This document shows positions 33,627 through 42,031 of a DNA stretch of 64,000 bases, piece after piece. Both the position numbers and the translations under genes were made by a program. The DNA is taken from NCBI GenBank assembly GCA_900543205.1, contig UQQM01000004.1, positions 38,130 to 102,129 of the forward strand, given 5' to 3'. Each line of letters starts with the position of its first letter. Position 1 is the stretch's first letter. The notes beneath the pieces were generated by a model, which was given only the letters and a program-made list of their open reading frames with translations, ran no database searches and was not told where the DNA came from. The DNA comes from an uncultured Bacteroides sp. GTDB taxonomy: Bacteria; Bacteroidota; Bacteroidia; Bacteroidales; UBA932.

Positions 33627-34883
33627 ATGCGACACAGAGTAGTGGTGACCGGCATGGGCGTCATTTCGCCTGTCGGCAACGATGTACGGACCTTTTGGGA
33701 CTCCCTGGTGCATGGAGTCAACGGTATAGGCTTCATAAGCGAATTCCCGACAGAAGAGCTCCCAGTCAAGATAGCCGGAATGGTCAGGAACTTTGACGGG
33801 GTCGCGCTGGGGCTTGACAAGGCCTTCGTGCGCAAGCAGGATAAATTCGCGCAGTACGGGATGGCCGCCGCAATCCAGGCGATGGAGCAGTCCGGCCTAC
33901 AGGCTGAAGGCGAGGACGCGAACATCGACCCGTTCAGGCTGGGAGTCTATGTGGGTTCCGGCGTCGGAGGATTCGAGACCCAGTACCGCGAAACGGAGAA
34001 GATGATCGGGGATCCGAGCGGCCGCTGGGTGTCTCCCATGATGGTTCCGACGATAATCTCCAACATGGCCGCCGGCCAGATTGCGATACGCTTCCATGCC
34101 AACGGCCCCTGCATCGACGTGGTGACCGCATGCGCGACTTCCACGAACGCGCTCGGCGAGGCCTTCAGGGCGATACGCCACGGTTATGCCGACGCCGTAA
34201 TCGCCGGAGGCTGCGAGCACATGACGACCCCTCTCGGCATTGCCGGGTTCGCGAACGCGAAGGCTCTCAGCCGCGCGGAGGATCCGGAATACGCCTCCCT
34301 GCCTTTCAGCGCCGACCGCAAAGGCTTCGTCATGGGGGACGGCGCCGCTGTGCTGGTGCTGGAGGAGCTGGAGCATGCCCTCGCGAGAGGGGCGCGGATA
34401 TACGGGGAGATGGTGGGCTACGGCAACACCTGCGACGCCTACCATGCCACGGCCCCGCGTCCTGACGGGGTCACCCAGTCGAGGTGCATCATCGACGCTC
34501 TCAGGGAGGCCGGCTATGACGAATCCGCTGACACGCTCTATATCAATGCGCACGGCACGGGCACGAAGCTCAACGACAGCGCGGAGACCCTCGCATGTAA
34601 GCTTGCCCTCGGGGATGCCGCCTACAAGGCCCACATCACGTCCATCAAGTCCATGACCGGACACATGTTCGGGGCAGCCGGTGCCGCGGAGGCCATAGCC
34701 ACGCTGATGACCCTGAACGAGGGCATAGTCACGCCTACGATAAACCTCACGGCCACGGATTCCGAGTGCGACCTCGACTATACGCCCTGCGAGGCGGTCA
34801 GCTGCAACGTGACTCTGGGAATCTCCAATTCCTTCGGCTTCGGCGGGCACAACGCCTGCATAGCCTTCAGGAAGTACCGCTAG
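33627..34883 (+). CDS. fabF: Beta-ketoacyl-ACP synthase II (KAS II), copy 1
   Basis: This 418-residue condensing enzyme elongates acyl-ACP with malonyl-ACP. The catalytic triad is complete: C169 in VTACATSTN, H309 in NAHGTGTKLND and H346 in KSMTGHMFGAAGA. The C-terminal Gly-rich SNSFGFGGHNACIAFRKY is normal. The N-terminus RVVVTGMGVISPVGNDV and the total length agree with housekeeping FabF. It is co-transcribed with fabK. Its stop overlaps the stop of the convergent adenylating enzyme by 4 nt (CTAG). The ACP gene is not in the window. Confidence 0.95.
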   Translation: MRHRVVVTGMGVISPVGNDVRTFWDSLVHGVNGIGFISEFPTEELPVKIAGMVRNFDGVALGLDKAFVRKQDKFAQYGMAAAIQAMEQSGLQAEGEDANIDPFRLGVYVGSGVGGFETQYRETEKMIGDPSGRWVSPMMVPTIISNMAAGQIAIRFHANGPCIDVVTACATSTNALGEAFRAIRHGYADAVIAGGCEHMTTPLGIAGFANAKALSRAEDPEYASLPFSADRKGFVMGDGAAVLVLEELEHALARGARIYGEMVGYGNTCDAYHATAPRPDGVTQSRCIIDALREAGYDESADTLYINAHGTGTKLNDSAETLACKLALGDAAYKAHITSIKSMTGHMFGAAGAAEAIATLMTLNEGIVTPTINLTATDSECDLDYTPCEAVSCNVTLGISNSFGFGGHNACIAFRKYR

Positions 34884-36517
34884 CGGTGCAGCAGGCCCTG
34901 GGCGAAGTCTTCTGCCGCATGCTCGCGCACTATGGAGCGCTGCAGCTTCCCTGTGGGCGTATGCGGCAGCTTTTCGCAGATCCTGTAATACTTCGGCCTC
35001 TTGTAGGCCGCGAGCATCTGGTGTCCGTTGACGAACCGGATCAGGTCCTTCACCGTGAGCCTGCCGTCCCTGGGCACCACGTATGCCACGGCGACCTGCT
35101 CCCTGAGCTTGTCGGGCAGACCTACGACACACGCTTCCGCAACGTCCGGATGTTCCATCAGCACGTTTTCCACCTGTGCTGGATAGATGTTTTCACCGGC
35201 GGAGACTATCATGTCGTCCTTCCTTGCCACCAGGGTGACGTATGAGTCCTTGTCCCAGGTGCCGAGGTCGCCGGTATAGTAAAAACCGTTGCGGAAGCGC
35301 TTAGCCGTAAGTTCGTCGTTTCCGAAATAGCGCATACCCGATTTCGCCGGGGATGCTATTATGATTTCGCCAGTCTCCTTTCCGTCCTTGCTGACCAGGT
35401 CGTCGTGGTCGGCGCATCTGTCGGGATAGACCTTGACGACCCTCACGTCGTCGTCGGTGCATGCCCTGCCGCAGCTTCCGGCGTGTTCCGGGAGATCCTC
35501 CGGACGCAGGAAGGTGTTCCAGAAGGTCTCGGTGGTCCCGTAACCGTTGAAAATGCGCGGCGTGAGCGTCTCCATGAATCGTATGCAGTTCTCCCTGTCG
35601 AGCGGAGCGCCCATGGTCACGATGCCCTTCAGGCTGCTCAGGTCGGCAGCGGCCTGCTCCTGCATGCGGCAGAGGAGGCTGAGCACGGCAGGAACTCCTA
35701 TGAGGAAGTTGATTCCGTATTCCTGGGTGTACTGCAGGGTCAGCCCGGCGTTGAACTCACGCATTATGACGACCTCTCCGCCAACGTAGAGGGTGGGGCA
35801 GGGGCCGCCGGAATGCAGTCCTCCACGATGGAACCACGGGGTCATGTTCATGGTCTTGTCGCCGTAGGCGAGAGGGAAGTGCATGATCACGTCGTGGGCC
35901 GACAGGACCTCGTTGATTGAGTAGAGGGGAACGCCTTTCGGCCTGCTCGTGGTGCCGGAGGTGTAGAGCCGGGTGCATTCGTCGTAGATTCCGTGCCTTT
36001 CGGCTCCTATCGGCTCACCGCAGCTCTTTCCGTCCATATACTCCTCCAGCGTGATGCGGGTCATCGCCGTCTCGTCCTTGCCGAAGGAGATTATTGTCTC
36101 CGGCGTATGGGTGCAGAGCTTCAGGGCCGCGTTTACGGTCTCGCCGAAGCAGCTTTCGTAGATGAAAGCCTTGGGCCTGGAGTCGTCGATGTTGAGGGCT
36201 ATCTCGCCGGCTGACATATAGTAGTTGATGGGGCAGTTCACTGCGCCGAGCTTCTGGGGCGCGATGTAGCAGAGCACGAAGGGAATGCTGTTGTGCATCA
36301 TGTACATCACGACGTCCCCCTTTCCGATTCCGCTTTCCTGAAGCGCGTTGGCCAGCCGGTTCACCCTTTCATTCAGCCCGGCGTAGCTGAGTCTTGTCCC
36401 GTCCAGAGGGTTGAAGAGCGCGGGTCTGTCGCCATAGCGGCGCACATTGCGCATGAATCCTTCTACCCAGCTGAAGCTGCTTTCGAAGTTCTTCTTGAAA
36501 ATCTGATTCTCGTTCAT
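34880..36517 (-). CDS. Acyl-adenylating enzyme (ANL superfamily, acyl-CoA/ACP ligase type)
   Basis: This is a 545-residue adenylate-forming enzyme. The phosphate loop YTSGTTSRPKG lies at 175-185. The A5-type motif NGYGTTETFWN and the A7/A8 region YYTGDLGTWDKDSYVTLVARKDDMI are present. The C-terminal catalytic lysine is K524 in PTGKLQRS. The sequence resembles medium- and long-chain acyl-CoA synthetases rather than acetyl-CoA synthetase. It lies 10 nt downstream of a second KAS gene in one operon, so it may activate a fatty or aryl acid that feeds or receives from that KAS. The substrate is not predictable from the sequence alone. Confidence 0.88.
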   Translation of the reverse strand: MNENQIFKKNFESSFSWVEGFMRNVRRYGDRPALFNPLDGTRLSYAGLNERVNRLANALQESGIGKGDVVMYMMHNSIPFVLCYIAPQKLGAVNCPINYYMSAGEIALNIDDSRPKAFIYESCFGETVNAALKLCTHTPETIISFGKDETAMTRITLEEYMDGKSCGEPIGAERHGIYDECTRLYTSGTTSRPKGVPLYSINEVLSAHDVIMHFPLAYGDKTMNMTPWFHRGGLHSGGPCPTLYVGGEVVIMREFNAGLTLQYTQEYGINFLIGVPAVLSLLCRMQEQAAADLSSLKGIVTMGAPLDRENCIRFMETLTPRIFNGYGTTETFWNTFLRPEDLPEHAGSCGRACTDDDVRVVKVYPDRCADHDDLVSKDGKETGEIIIASPAKSGMRYFGNDELTAKRFRNGFYYTGDLGTWDKDSYVTLVARKDDMIVSAGENIYPAQVENVLMEHPDVAEACVVGLPDKLREQVAVAYVVPRDGRLTVKDLIRFVNGHQMLAAYKRPKYYRICEKLPHTPTGKLQRSIVREHAAEDFAQGLLHR

Positions 36518-36527
36518 GGTTGTTCGT

Positions 36528-37751
36528 CTATTCGGCTGAAACGATTATGCTTGAGTTCTGGCCTCCGAAACCGAAGGCGTTGGACATCGCGTACCTGACG
36601 GGGGTCTTCCTGGCTTCACCCGTGACAATGTCGGCCCCCTCGCATGCGGGGTCGGGCTCGGCGGTGTTCAGGGTCGCGGGCAATATGCCCTCGCGGCAGG
36701 CCATGACACAGGCTATGGTTTCGGTGATTCCGCCCGCCCCCATCATGTGTCCGGTCGCGGCCTTGGTGGAGCTGACGGCCGGCCTGCAGCCGCCGAACAC
36801 CTCCTTTATTGCGGAAATCTCCACCTTGTCCCCAACGGGCGTGGAAGTTCCGTGCGCGTTGATGTATCCTATGTCCCTGGGCTCCAGTCCCGCCGCAGCC
36901 AGCGCCGCCTTCATGCAGGCTTTGGCTCCGTGCCCGTCGGGTGCCGGGGAGGTGACGTGGTAGGCATCGTTGTTGTTGGCCGCCGCGAGCACGTATCCCA
37001 GTATCTCCGCGCCTCTGGCTCTGGCGTGCTCTTCGGTCTCCAGCATCAGGGCCCCTCCGCCTTCTCCCATCACGAATCCGTTCCGGTTCAGGTCAAAGGG
37101 CCGGCAGGCGAGAGCGGGATCCTCCTCCCGGCTCAGGGCCTTGGCCATCGAGAGCGATGAGGTCACGAGGGGGCAGATTATGCTTTCGGCTCCGACCGCT
37201 AGCATCGCATCGGCCTCTCCGGACTCCAGCATCATCATAGCCAGCTTTATGGCGTCGCCTCCTGACGAGCATGCCGTACTCACTGTCATGCTGGGGCCGT
37301 AGAGCCCGTATTCTATCGCTATCTGCGCTGCTGCTATGTTGCCCAGGATTTTCGGCACGAATCTGGGGCTGACCTTGCTTTCGCCGCTCCGGGTCATTTC
37401 TTCCTGGGTTTCGGCTATGTCCACGATTCCGCTCATCGAGGTTCCCATTACCAGCCCTGTCCGCCATCCTTCGGCGGCGGTGTCGAGCCGGCTCTGCGCG
37501 AGGGCTTCGGCGGCTGCGGCGAAGGCGTATTGTGCGAAAAGCGAAGAATCCTTCGCGATGCGTCTGGGCATGTGGTCGGCAGCATTGAAGTCACGGACCT
37601 CGGCTGCGACCCTTACGGGAATATCCCCGTTGACGAAGCGGTCGAGCCTTCCGATTCCGGAACGGCCTGCGACCAGGTTCTTCCAGAATTCCGCCACTGA
37701 ATCTCCTATCGGGGTGACGGCCCCCATTCCTGTTATCGCAATTCTTTTCAT
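36528..37751 (-). CDS. Beta-ketoacyl-ACP synthase (KAS II-like), copy 2
   Basis: This 407-residue condensing enzyme has a complete triad: C161 in VSTACSSGGDA, H300 in INAHGTSTPVGD and H335 in KAATGHMMGAGG. It differs from copy 1 in the active-site context (CSSGG rather than CATST). That is the pattern I associate with polyketide-like or specialised KAS enzymes as well as some housekeeping FabF, so the two copies are probably not redundant. The start at 37751 (MKRIAITGMGAV) is the family start. An upstream in-frame ATG would add 13 residues without homology. It heads an operon with the acyl-adenylating enzyme and lies just downstream of tRNA-Thr on the same strand. Confidence 0.92.
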   Translation of the reverse strand: MKRIAITGMGAVTPIGDSVAEFWKNLVAGRSGIGRLDRFVNGDIPVRVAAEVRDFNAADHMPRRIAKDSSLFAQYAFAAAAEALAQSRLDTAAEGWRTGLVMGTSMSGIVDIAETQEEMTRSGESKVSPRFVPKILGNIAAAQIAIEYGLYGPSMTVSTACSSGGDAIKLAMMMLESGEADAMLAVGAESIICPLVTSSLSMAKALSREEDPALACRPFDLNRNGFVMGEGGGALMLETEEHARARGAEILGYVLAAANNNDAYHVTSPAPDGHGAKACMKAALAAAGLEPRDIGYINAHGTSTPVGDKVEISAIKEVFGGCRPAVSSTKAATGHMMGAGGITETIACVMACREGILPATLNTAEPDPACEGADIVTGEARKTPVRYAMSNAFGFGGQNSSIIVSAE

Positions 37752-37824
37752 ATTCAGGTCTTGTATGTACACAAAAAATTCGGACCTCACCCTGAAGCAG
37801 GGTGTGATTCCGGATGAAAACTTT

Positions 37825-37900
37825 TGGAGCCACTCACGAGACTCGAACTCGCGACCTGCGCGTTACGAATGCGCTGCTCTACCGACTGAGCTAAAGTGGC
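37825..37900 (-). tRNA. tRNA-Thr (anticodon CGU)
   Basis: The minus strand folds as a 76-nt tRNA including an encoded 3' CCA. The acceptor stem is GCCACTT/GAGTGGC and the D arm is GCTC-AGTCGGTA-GAGC. The anticodon arm is GCGCA-TTCGTAA-CGCGC with anticodon CGT, and the T-arm has the standard TTCGAGT loop. The lowest anticodon-loop pair (31-39) is A-C instead of A-U. The 5' half of the anticodon arm matches E. coli thrW. It reads ACG codons and, being an ANN-reading tRNA with A37, is an expected t6A substrate. Confidence 0.96.
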
Positions 37901-37909
37901 TTGGGAGTG

Positions 37910-37917
37910 CAAATATA
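37910..37917 (-). promoter_or_regulatory. -7 promoter element of tRNA-Thr
   Basis: On the minus strand TATATTTG, a perfect TAnnTTTG, ends 9 nt before the mature tRNA 5' end. It therefore leaves a precursor extension of about 5 nt for RNase P. Confidence 0.65.
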
Positions 37918-37951
37918 CGCAAAATATCCGAAGTGGCAATAAAAGGGCGCG

Positions 37952-39346
37952 TCATTTCCTGCGGCCGGCGAGGAAAATGAACAGCGAGCCCAGCAGGCCG
38001 GAGCACAGCGAGCCCAGCAGCACCGCAATCTTTCCTGCGTCCCTGAGCGCCAGCATCACGGCATCGCCCTGGTCTCCGAACGACAGGGTGTCGATGAAGA
38101 TGGACATCGTGAAGCCTATGCCTCCCAGACATGCGACAGCGGCGAGCATGCCCCAGCTGCTACCGGCGGGCATGTCGCCTATCCTGAGCTTTACGGACAG
38201 CCAGCTGAACAGCATGATGCCGAGCGGCTTGCCGATTAGCAGGCCGAAGAACACGCCCATCTGGACGCTTCCGAGCCCGCTGTCGTATCTGAAGATGTTG
38301 AACAGGGATGGGTCGCTGATCGTGACTCCTGCGTTGGCAAGTGCGAACAGGGGTACAATCAGGAAATTGACCCAGGGGCCGAGGGCGTGCTCTATCCGGT
38401 AGCTCATGTCCAGAGTGCCGTGGGCGACGGACTCCAGCCGCTGCAGACAGTAGCGCTGGCCATGGTTGGGGAAGGGTTCGGGATAGCTTTCCGCGAGCTG
38501 GTCCAGCCTGGCTATGAGCCTGTTGCGCTTATGGTAGTACTGCGCCTTGTTGTAGAGAGGGGCGGAGGGAATCAGGAAGGCCATCACGACTCCCGACATG
38601 GTCGCGTGTATTCCGCTGTAGTAGAAGAGCACCCATACGAGGAGGGTGCACAGGATATAGGGGAACATCCTCTTCTCTCCCAGCCGCCGCATTATGAAGA
38701 CGAACGCGATCACCGCCAGGGCGAGCCCCAGCAGGCCGAGGTCTATCTTTCCGCCGTAGAAGAGTATGACCACCAGGATGGCTATCAGGTCGTCCGTCAC
38801 GGCGAGGGCCGTCAGGAAGACCTTGAGCGAAAGCGGCACCCTCTTGCCGAGCATGGAGATTATGCACACGGCGAAGGCTATGTCCGTGGCCGTGGGGATG
38901 CCCCATCCTCCCGCCGCTGCGGTGCCGGAATTGATGAGAGTGTAGATCAGCGCCGGGGCTATCACGCCCCCGAATGCGGCGACTATGGGCAGCATGGCCT
39001 TCTTCGCCGTGGATAGTGCGCCTTTCGCGAACTCCCTCTTGATCTCGAGGCCTACGAGGAAGAAGAACAGCACCATGAGGATGTCGTTGATGAACTTCTC
39101 CACGGTCATGTCGCGCGGGAACAGGAAGTCCAGGTTCCCGTCGTCGCTGAAAAGGTGCAGCTGGATGTTGGTCTCGAGGATTGAATGATAGTGGTGGCTG
39201 GTCTGCGGGATGTTGGCCAGCAGCATGGCGACCACCACGCATATCATCAGTATCACTCCGAGCAGCCACGGCTTGTGCCAGAGCTTGCCGTTGACAAGCT
39301 TGAAGATGCCCTTGTTCCAGGTGTACAGCGGCGGGATTATTCTCAT
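37952..39346 (-). CDS. nhaA: Na+/H+ antiporter NhaA
   Basis: This 464-residue inner-membrane antiporter exchanges Na+ (or Li+) for H+ and sets cytosolic pH and sodium. The ion-binding pair D185-D186 (LAVTDDLIAI) corresponds to E. coli D163/D164, and D155 (PTATDIAFAV) to D133. About 12 membrane segments are visible. The protein is longer than E. coli NhaA (388 residues) because of extra N-terminal residues and a loop around LYNKAQYYHKRNRLIARLDQLAES, both seen in Bacteroidetes homologues. It is the last gene of the dnaN operon, 9 nt after the FAH-like gene. Confidence 0.95.
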   Translation of the reverse strand: MRIIPPLYTWNKGIFKLVNGKLWHKPWLLGVILMICVVVAMLLANIPQTSHHYHSILETNIQLHLFSDDGNLDFLFPRDMTVEKFINDILMVLFFFLVGLEIKREFAKGALSTAKKAMLPIVAAFGGVIAPALIYTLINSGTAAAGGWGIPTATDIAFAVCIISMLGKRVPLSLKVFLTALAVTDDLIAILVVILFYGGKIDLGLLGLALAVIAFVFIMRRLGEKRMFPYILCTLLVWVLFYYSGIHATMSGVVMAFLIPSAPLYNKAQYYHKRNRLIARLDQLAESYPEPFPNHGQRYCLQRLESVAHGTLDMSYRIEHALGPWVNFLIVPLFALANAGVTISDPSLFNIFRYDSGLGSVQMGVFFGLLIGKPLGIMLFSWLSVKLRIGDMPAGSSWGMLAAVACLGGIGFTMSIFIDTLSFGDQGDAVMLALRDAGKIAVLLGSLCSGLLGSLFIFLAGRRK

Positions 39347-39355
39347 CGGGCCGGT

Positions 39356-39922
39356 CTAGAAGATTATCTTGAAATCCATCAGGTAGTTCCCGCAGCAGCT
39401 GCCGTCGATGCTGCAGGGCTCTCCTCCACGGGAGCAGAGCGGTTCGCGCGGCCTGAGCTCCAGGCAAGCCAGGTCTCCGGTGCGCAGGTAGCAGTATTTC
39501 GAAACCTCCGTCAGCATCGCCTCGACGGTCGCGGCGGACGCGAAGGAAGTGCCGAACAGGGGAGCGCCGTTCCTGAGCAGCTCCACCCTGTTGCCCTCTC
39601 TCCCCTGGGTCACCTTGTTGTACATGGGCGAGGGCAGGAAGGAAGTGTGGTCGAGGCAGCATGCCCGGGCATAGCCGTCTTCGCTGCCGTCGATGAAGTC
39701 TTCCGGATACAGAAGCAGTCCATAGTTTATGCTGTCGTAGTATCTTGAAGCGAAGCGCTCCGCTATGTACTTCCCGGGCTTGCTGATTCTGGCGAACAGC
39801 ACGGGGCTCCAGCTTATCCGGCCGACGAAGTCGGGCACATAGAAATCGTCGCTGCTTTTCTTCAGCGTGGTGTCGGGGCGCACCACCGTCCTTCCGGCGG
39901 CGTTCAGGACCACGATGTTCAT
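39356..39922 (-). CDS. Degenerate fumarylacetoacetate-hydrolase-fold protein
   Basis: This 188-residue protein is not obvious at first sight, but its landmarks line up with the FAH (fumarylacetoacetate/acylpyruvate hydrolase) family in order. They are RPDTTLKKSSDDFYVPDF (15-32), RISKPGKYIAERFASRYYDSINYGLLLYPEDF (45-76), LRTGDLACLE (146-155) and GNYLMDFKI (178-186). The metal-binding glutamates that family members carry in a HHExE-type block are replaced by ISWSPVLF (36-43). It should therefore not bind the metal in the usual way. It overlaps the exonuclease gene by 4 nt. The match is by memory of the family pattern and needs a profile search. A structural or regulatory pseudoenzyme is the likely reading. 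Confidence 0.55.
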   Translation of the reverse strand: MNIVVLNAAGRTVVRPDTTLKKSSDDFYVPDFVGRISWSPVLFARISKPGKYIAERFASRYYDSINYGLLLYPEDFIDGSEDGYARACCLDHTSFLPSPMYNKVTQGREGNRVELLRNGAPLFGTSFASAATVEAMLTEVSKYCYLRTGDLACLELRPREPLCSRGGEPCSIDGSCCGNYLMDFKIIF

Positions 39923-40752
39923 TGCCTGCCGTTGAATTTCTCCTTCAGGCTCTCAAGCTTGTATTCGTCCTGGAGCTTGATGAACTGCGCCTTCGTGTCG
40001 AGAGGGAAACTGCCCTGGAGCACCCAGGAGAAATAGGAGGGTTCGGTCCGGTAGACGTCGTGCAGCCTCTTGCCCTTGTGCTTCCCGAAATTGACCACTG
40101 CCTCGCCGTCCTTGTCGTAGATCAGGTAGCCGCTGAAGTCCACGTTCTTCTTGAGGCAGGAGAAGCCCGACAGGAACCTGACGTCGTTCTTGAGTTCGGG
40201 ATAGCGGTCGAGCTGGGATTTAAGGACCTCGTAGGTGGCTACGGTGTCGGCCTCGGCCGTATGCGCGTTGTTGAGCTCCTCGCCGCAGTAGAAGCGGTAG
40301 GCCGCCTTCAGGTTGCGCGGCTCCATCATGTGGAAGATGTTCTGCACGTCGACCATGAGCGGCTCGTGCAGGTTCACGTGCAGGTCCTTTCCCGCAAGCT
40401 TGACGCGCTCGAATTCCTCCGCCAGCATCGGGAGGTCGAACTTGGAGGAGTTGAAGCCCGCGAGGTCGCAGTCCTTGAGCCAGTCCGCTATCTCGTCGGC
40501 CAGCTCGTAGAAGGTCGGGAGGCCGTCGAGCATGTCGTCGGTGATGCCGTTGACCTTCGAGGCCTCCGGGTTCATCTTGCGCTGGCACCTGTGTTCGTAG
40601 TCCCACGGGCGTATTCTCCAGGTCTTGATTCTCTGCTCGCCGCCAGGGAATATCTTGACGAAACTGAGCTCGACTATGCCGTCGGCCGAGATGTTGAGTC
40701 CGGTGCTCTCTATGTCGAAGAAGAGCAGGGGGCGCTTCAGTTCGAGTTGCAT
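39919..40752 (-). CDS. DEDDh 3'-5' exonuclease (DnaQ-like)
   Basis: This 277-residue protein has the exonuclease motifs in order. Exo I is LLFFDIESTGLN (residues 9-20), Exo II is LAGFNSSKFDLPML (about 97-110) and Exo III is NNAHTAEADTVATYEVL (about 161-177) with His/Asp. The C-terminal part (VNFGKHKGKRLHDVYRTEPSYFSWVLQG) is a small added domain found in other Bacteroidetes homologues. It lies 7 nt downstream of dnaN, an order conserved in Bacteroides, which suggests a role in proofreading or repair close to the clamp. It is distinct from the polymerase III epsilon-like domain of PolC. Confidence 0.92.
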   Translation of the reverse strand: MQLELKRPLLFFDIESTGLNISADGIVELSFVKIFPGGEQRIKTWRIRPWDYEHRCQRKMNPEASKVNGITDDMLDGLPTFYELADEIADWLKDCDLAGFNSSKFDLPMLAEEFERVKLAGKDLHVNLHEPLMVDVQNIFHMMEPRNLKAAYRFYCGEELNNAHTAEADTVATYEVLKSQLDRYPELKNDVRFLSGFSCLKKNVDFSGYLIYDKDGEAVVNFGKHKGKRLHDVYRTEPSYFSWVLQGSFPLDTKAQFIKLQDEYKLESLKEKFNGRQ

Positions 40753-40759
40753 AGGCGGA

Positions 40760-41881
40760 CTATGAAATCATTATGGGCATCAGGATGCCGCATATCTTTC
40801 CGCTCTCCTCCTCTTCCTCGGAAGGCAGGATCAGGGCCGCCCTGCGCGCGTCGGAGAACTTCATGACGATGGACTCGCTCTGCATGTTGCCCACCATGTC
40901 CAGGATGTGCGGGGACTTGAAGCCTATGCCCAGTTCGTCGCCGTTGTATTCGCAGGCTATCTTCTCGTAGGCCGCGAGCGCGAAGCCCAGGTCCTGGGCG
41001 GTGATTTCGAGCTGGCCGGGGCGGAGTTCGAACTTGATGTGGTTCGACGCCCTGTTGGCGCAGACGGAGACGCGGCGCACGGCGTTGAGCAGCTGCAGCC
41101 TGTCTATCTTGAGTATGTTCGAGTTGTTCTGCGGTATGACCCTGCGGTAGTCGGGGAACTTCCCGACTATGAGCCTGCATATCATGAGGCTGTCGCCGAA
41201 GCGGAACTCCACGGTGTTGGAGTCGAAGGCGGCGGTGACCTCGTCGTCCCTCTTGTCTATGGCGGCTCGGAGCACGTTGGCGGCTTTCTTGTGCAGGATG
41301 AAAGAGGATTTCTCATCCACCCTGGCCTCTTTGGTGCTGTATGCAATCAGCTTCTGTGCGTCGGTGGCCACAAGGGTGGAGCCTTCGGGGTCGAGGTCGA
41401 AATATATTCCGTTCATTACGGGGCGCATCTCCTCGTCGGCGGTCGCGTATACGGTGTAGCCTATGCCTTCTCCCAGCACCTGCGCGGGGAACACGGCCTT
41501 CATCGCGTCCTCGCCCGCACCCTTGATTTCAGGGTAGTCGGCGGCGGGGAAAAACGGCAGAGAGGAATTTCCGTTGCCCCAGATGCACTCGAAAGAACTC
41601 TCCGAAGTGGTCTTGACCGTGACGGGCTGGTCGGGGAGAGTCTTGAGGAGCTCCATCATCTGACGGGAAGGGACGGCTATGCTGTCGTTCTCCCCGGCGT
41701 TCTGGACGGCTATCGCGGTCCTGAGCGTGAGCTCCTGGTCGGACGCGGTGATCTGCAGCTTGTCGCCGTCGAGCGAAAAGAGGAAGTTCTCGAGTATGGG
41801 GAGCGTGGTTTTTGCCGGAATGGCCTTCGCTACGTCGGAGAGGCCTTTGAGCAGGTCGGCGCTAGAAACATTGAATTCCAT
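40760..41881 (-). CDS. dnaN: DNA polymerase III subunit beta (sliding clamp)
   Basis: This 373-residue clamp has three repeated domains visible as similar folds. The N-terminal MEFNVSSADLLKGLSDVAKAIPAKTTLPILENFLF matches DnaN, as does FKSPHILDMVGNMQSE near the C-terminus. The end ICGILMPIMIS differs slightly from the usual PMR(L/I) ending but is in the right place. It encircles DNA and holds the polymerase and repair enzymes. It heads the operon dnaN-exonuclease-FAH-like-nhaA, with a -7 box 24 nt upstream. Confidence 0.97.
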   Translation of the reverse strand: MEFNVSSADLLKGLSDVAKAIPAKTTLPILENFLFSLDGDKLQITASDQELTLRTAIAVQNAGENDSIAVPSRQMMELLKTLPDQPVTVKTTSESSFECIWGNGNSSLPFFPAADYPEIKGAGEDAMKAVFPAQVLGEGIGYTVYATADEEMRPVMNGIYFDLDPEGSTLVATDAQKLIAYSTKEARVDEKSSFILHKKAANVLRAAIDKRDDEVTAAFDSNTVEFRFGDSLMICRLIVGKFPDYRRVIPQNNSNILKIDRLQLLNAVRRVSVCANRASNHIKFELRPGQLEITAQDLGFALAAYEKIACEYNGDELGIGFKSPHILDMVGNMQSESIVMKFSDARRAALILPSEEEEESGKICGILMPIMIS

Positions 41882-41905
41882 ATCAGTCGTTTTAGTTTAT
41901 AACAA

Positions 41906-41913
41906 CAAATGTA
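41906..41913 (-). promoter_or_regulatory. -7 promoter element of the dnaN operon
   Basis: On the minus strand TACATTTG is a perfect TAnnTTTG, ending 24 nt before the dnaN ATG. This predicts a leader of about 20 nt. No good -33 TTTG is seen at the right distance. Confidence 0.55.
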
Positions 41914-42031
41914 ATCAAAAATCCCCTAAAAACATCTGAAGACGCCAATTTTGCCGAAACTCTTTCGTTTTGCAAATCGTGGCATGTAATTTGACTCTAC
42001 TGGCCTCCGGATTTTTAAATCTGTTCAGAAT

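Noticed and set aside
41969..41993. TTTG/TAATTTG promoter for htrA
   Set aside because: The spacing between the two elements is only 14 nt and the -7 element lacks one base, so it was not listed.
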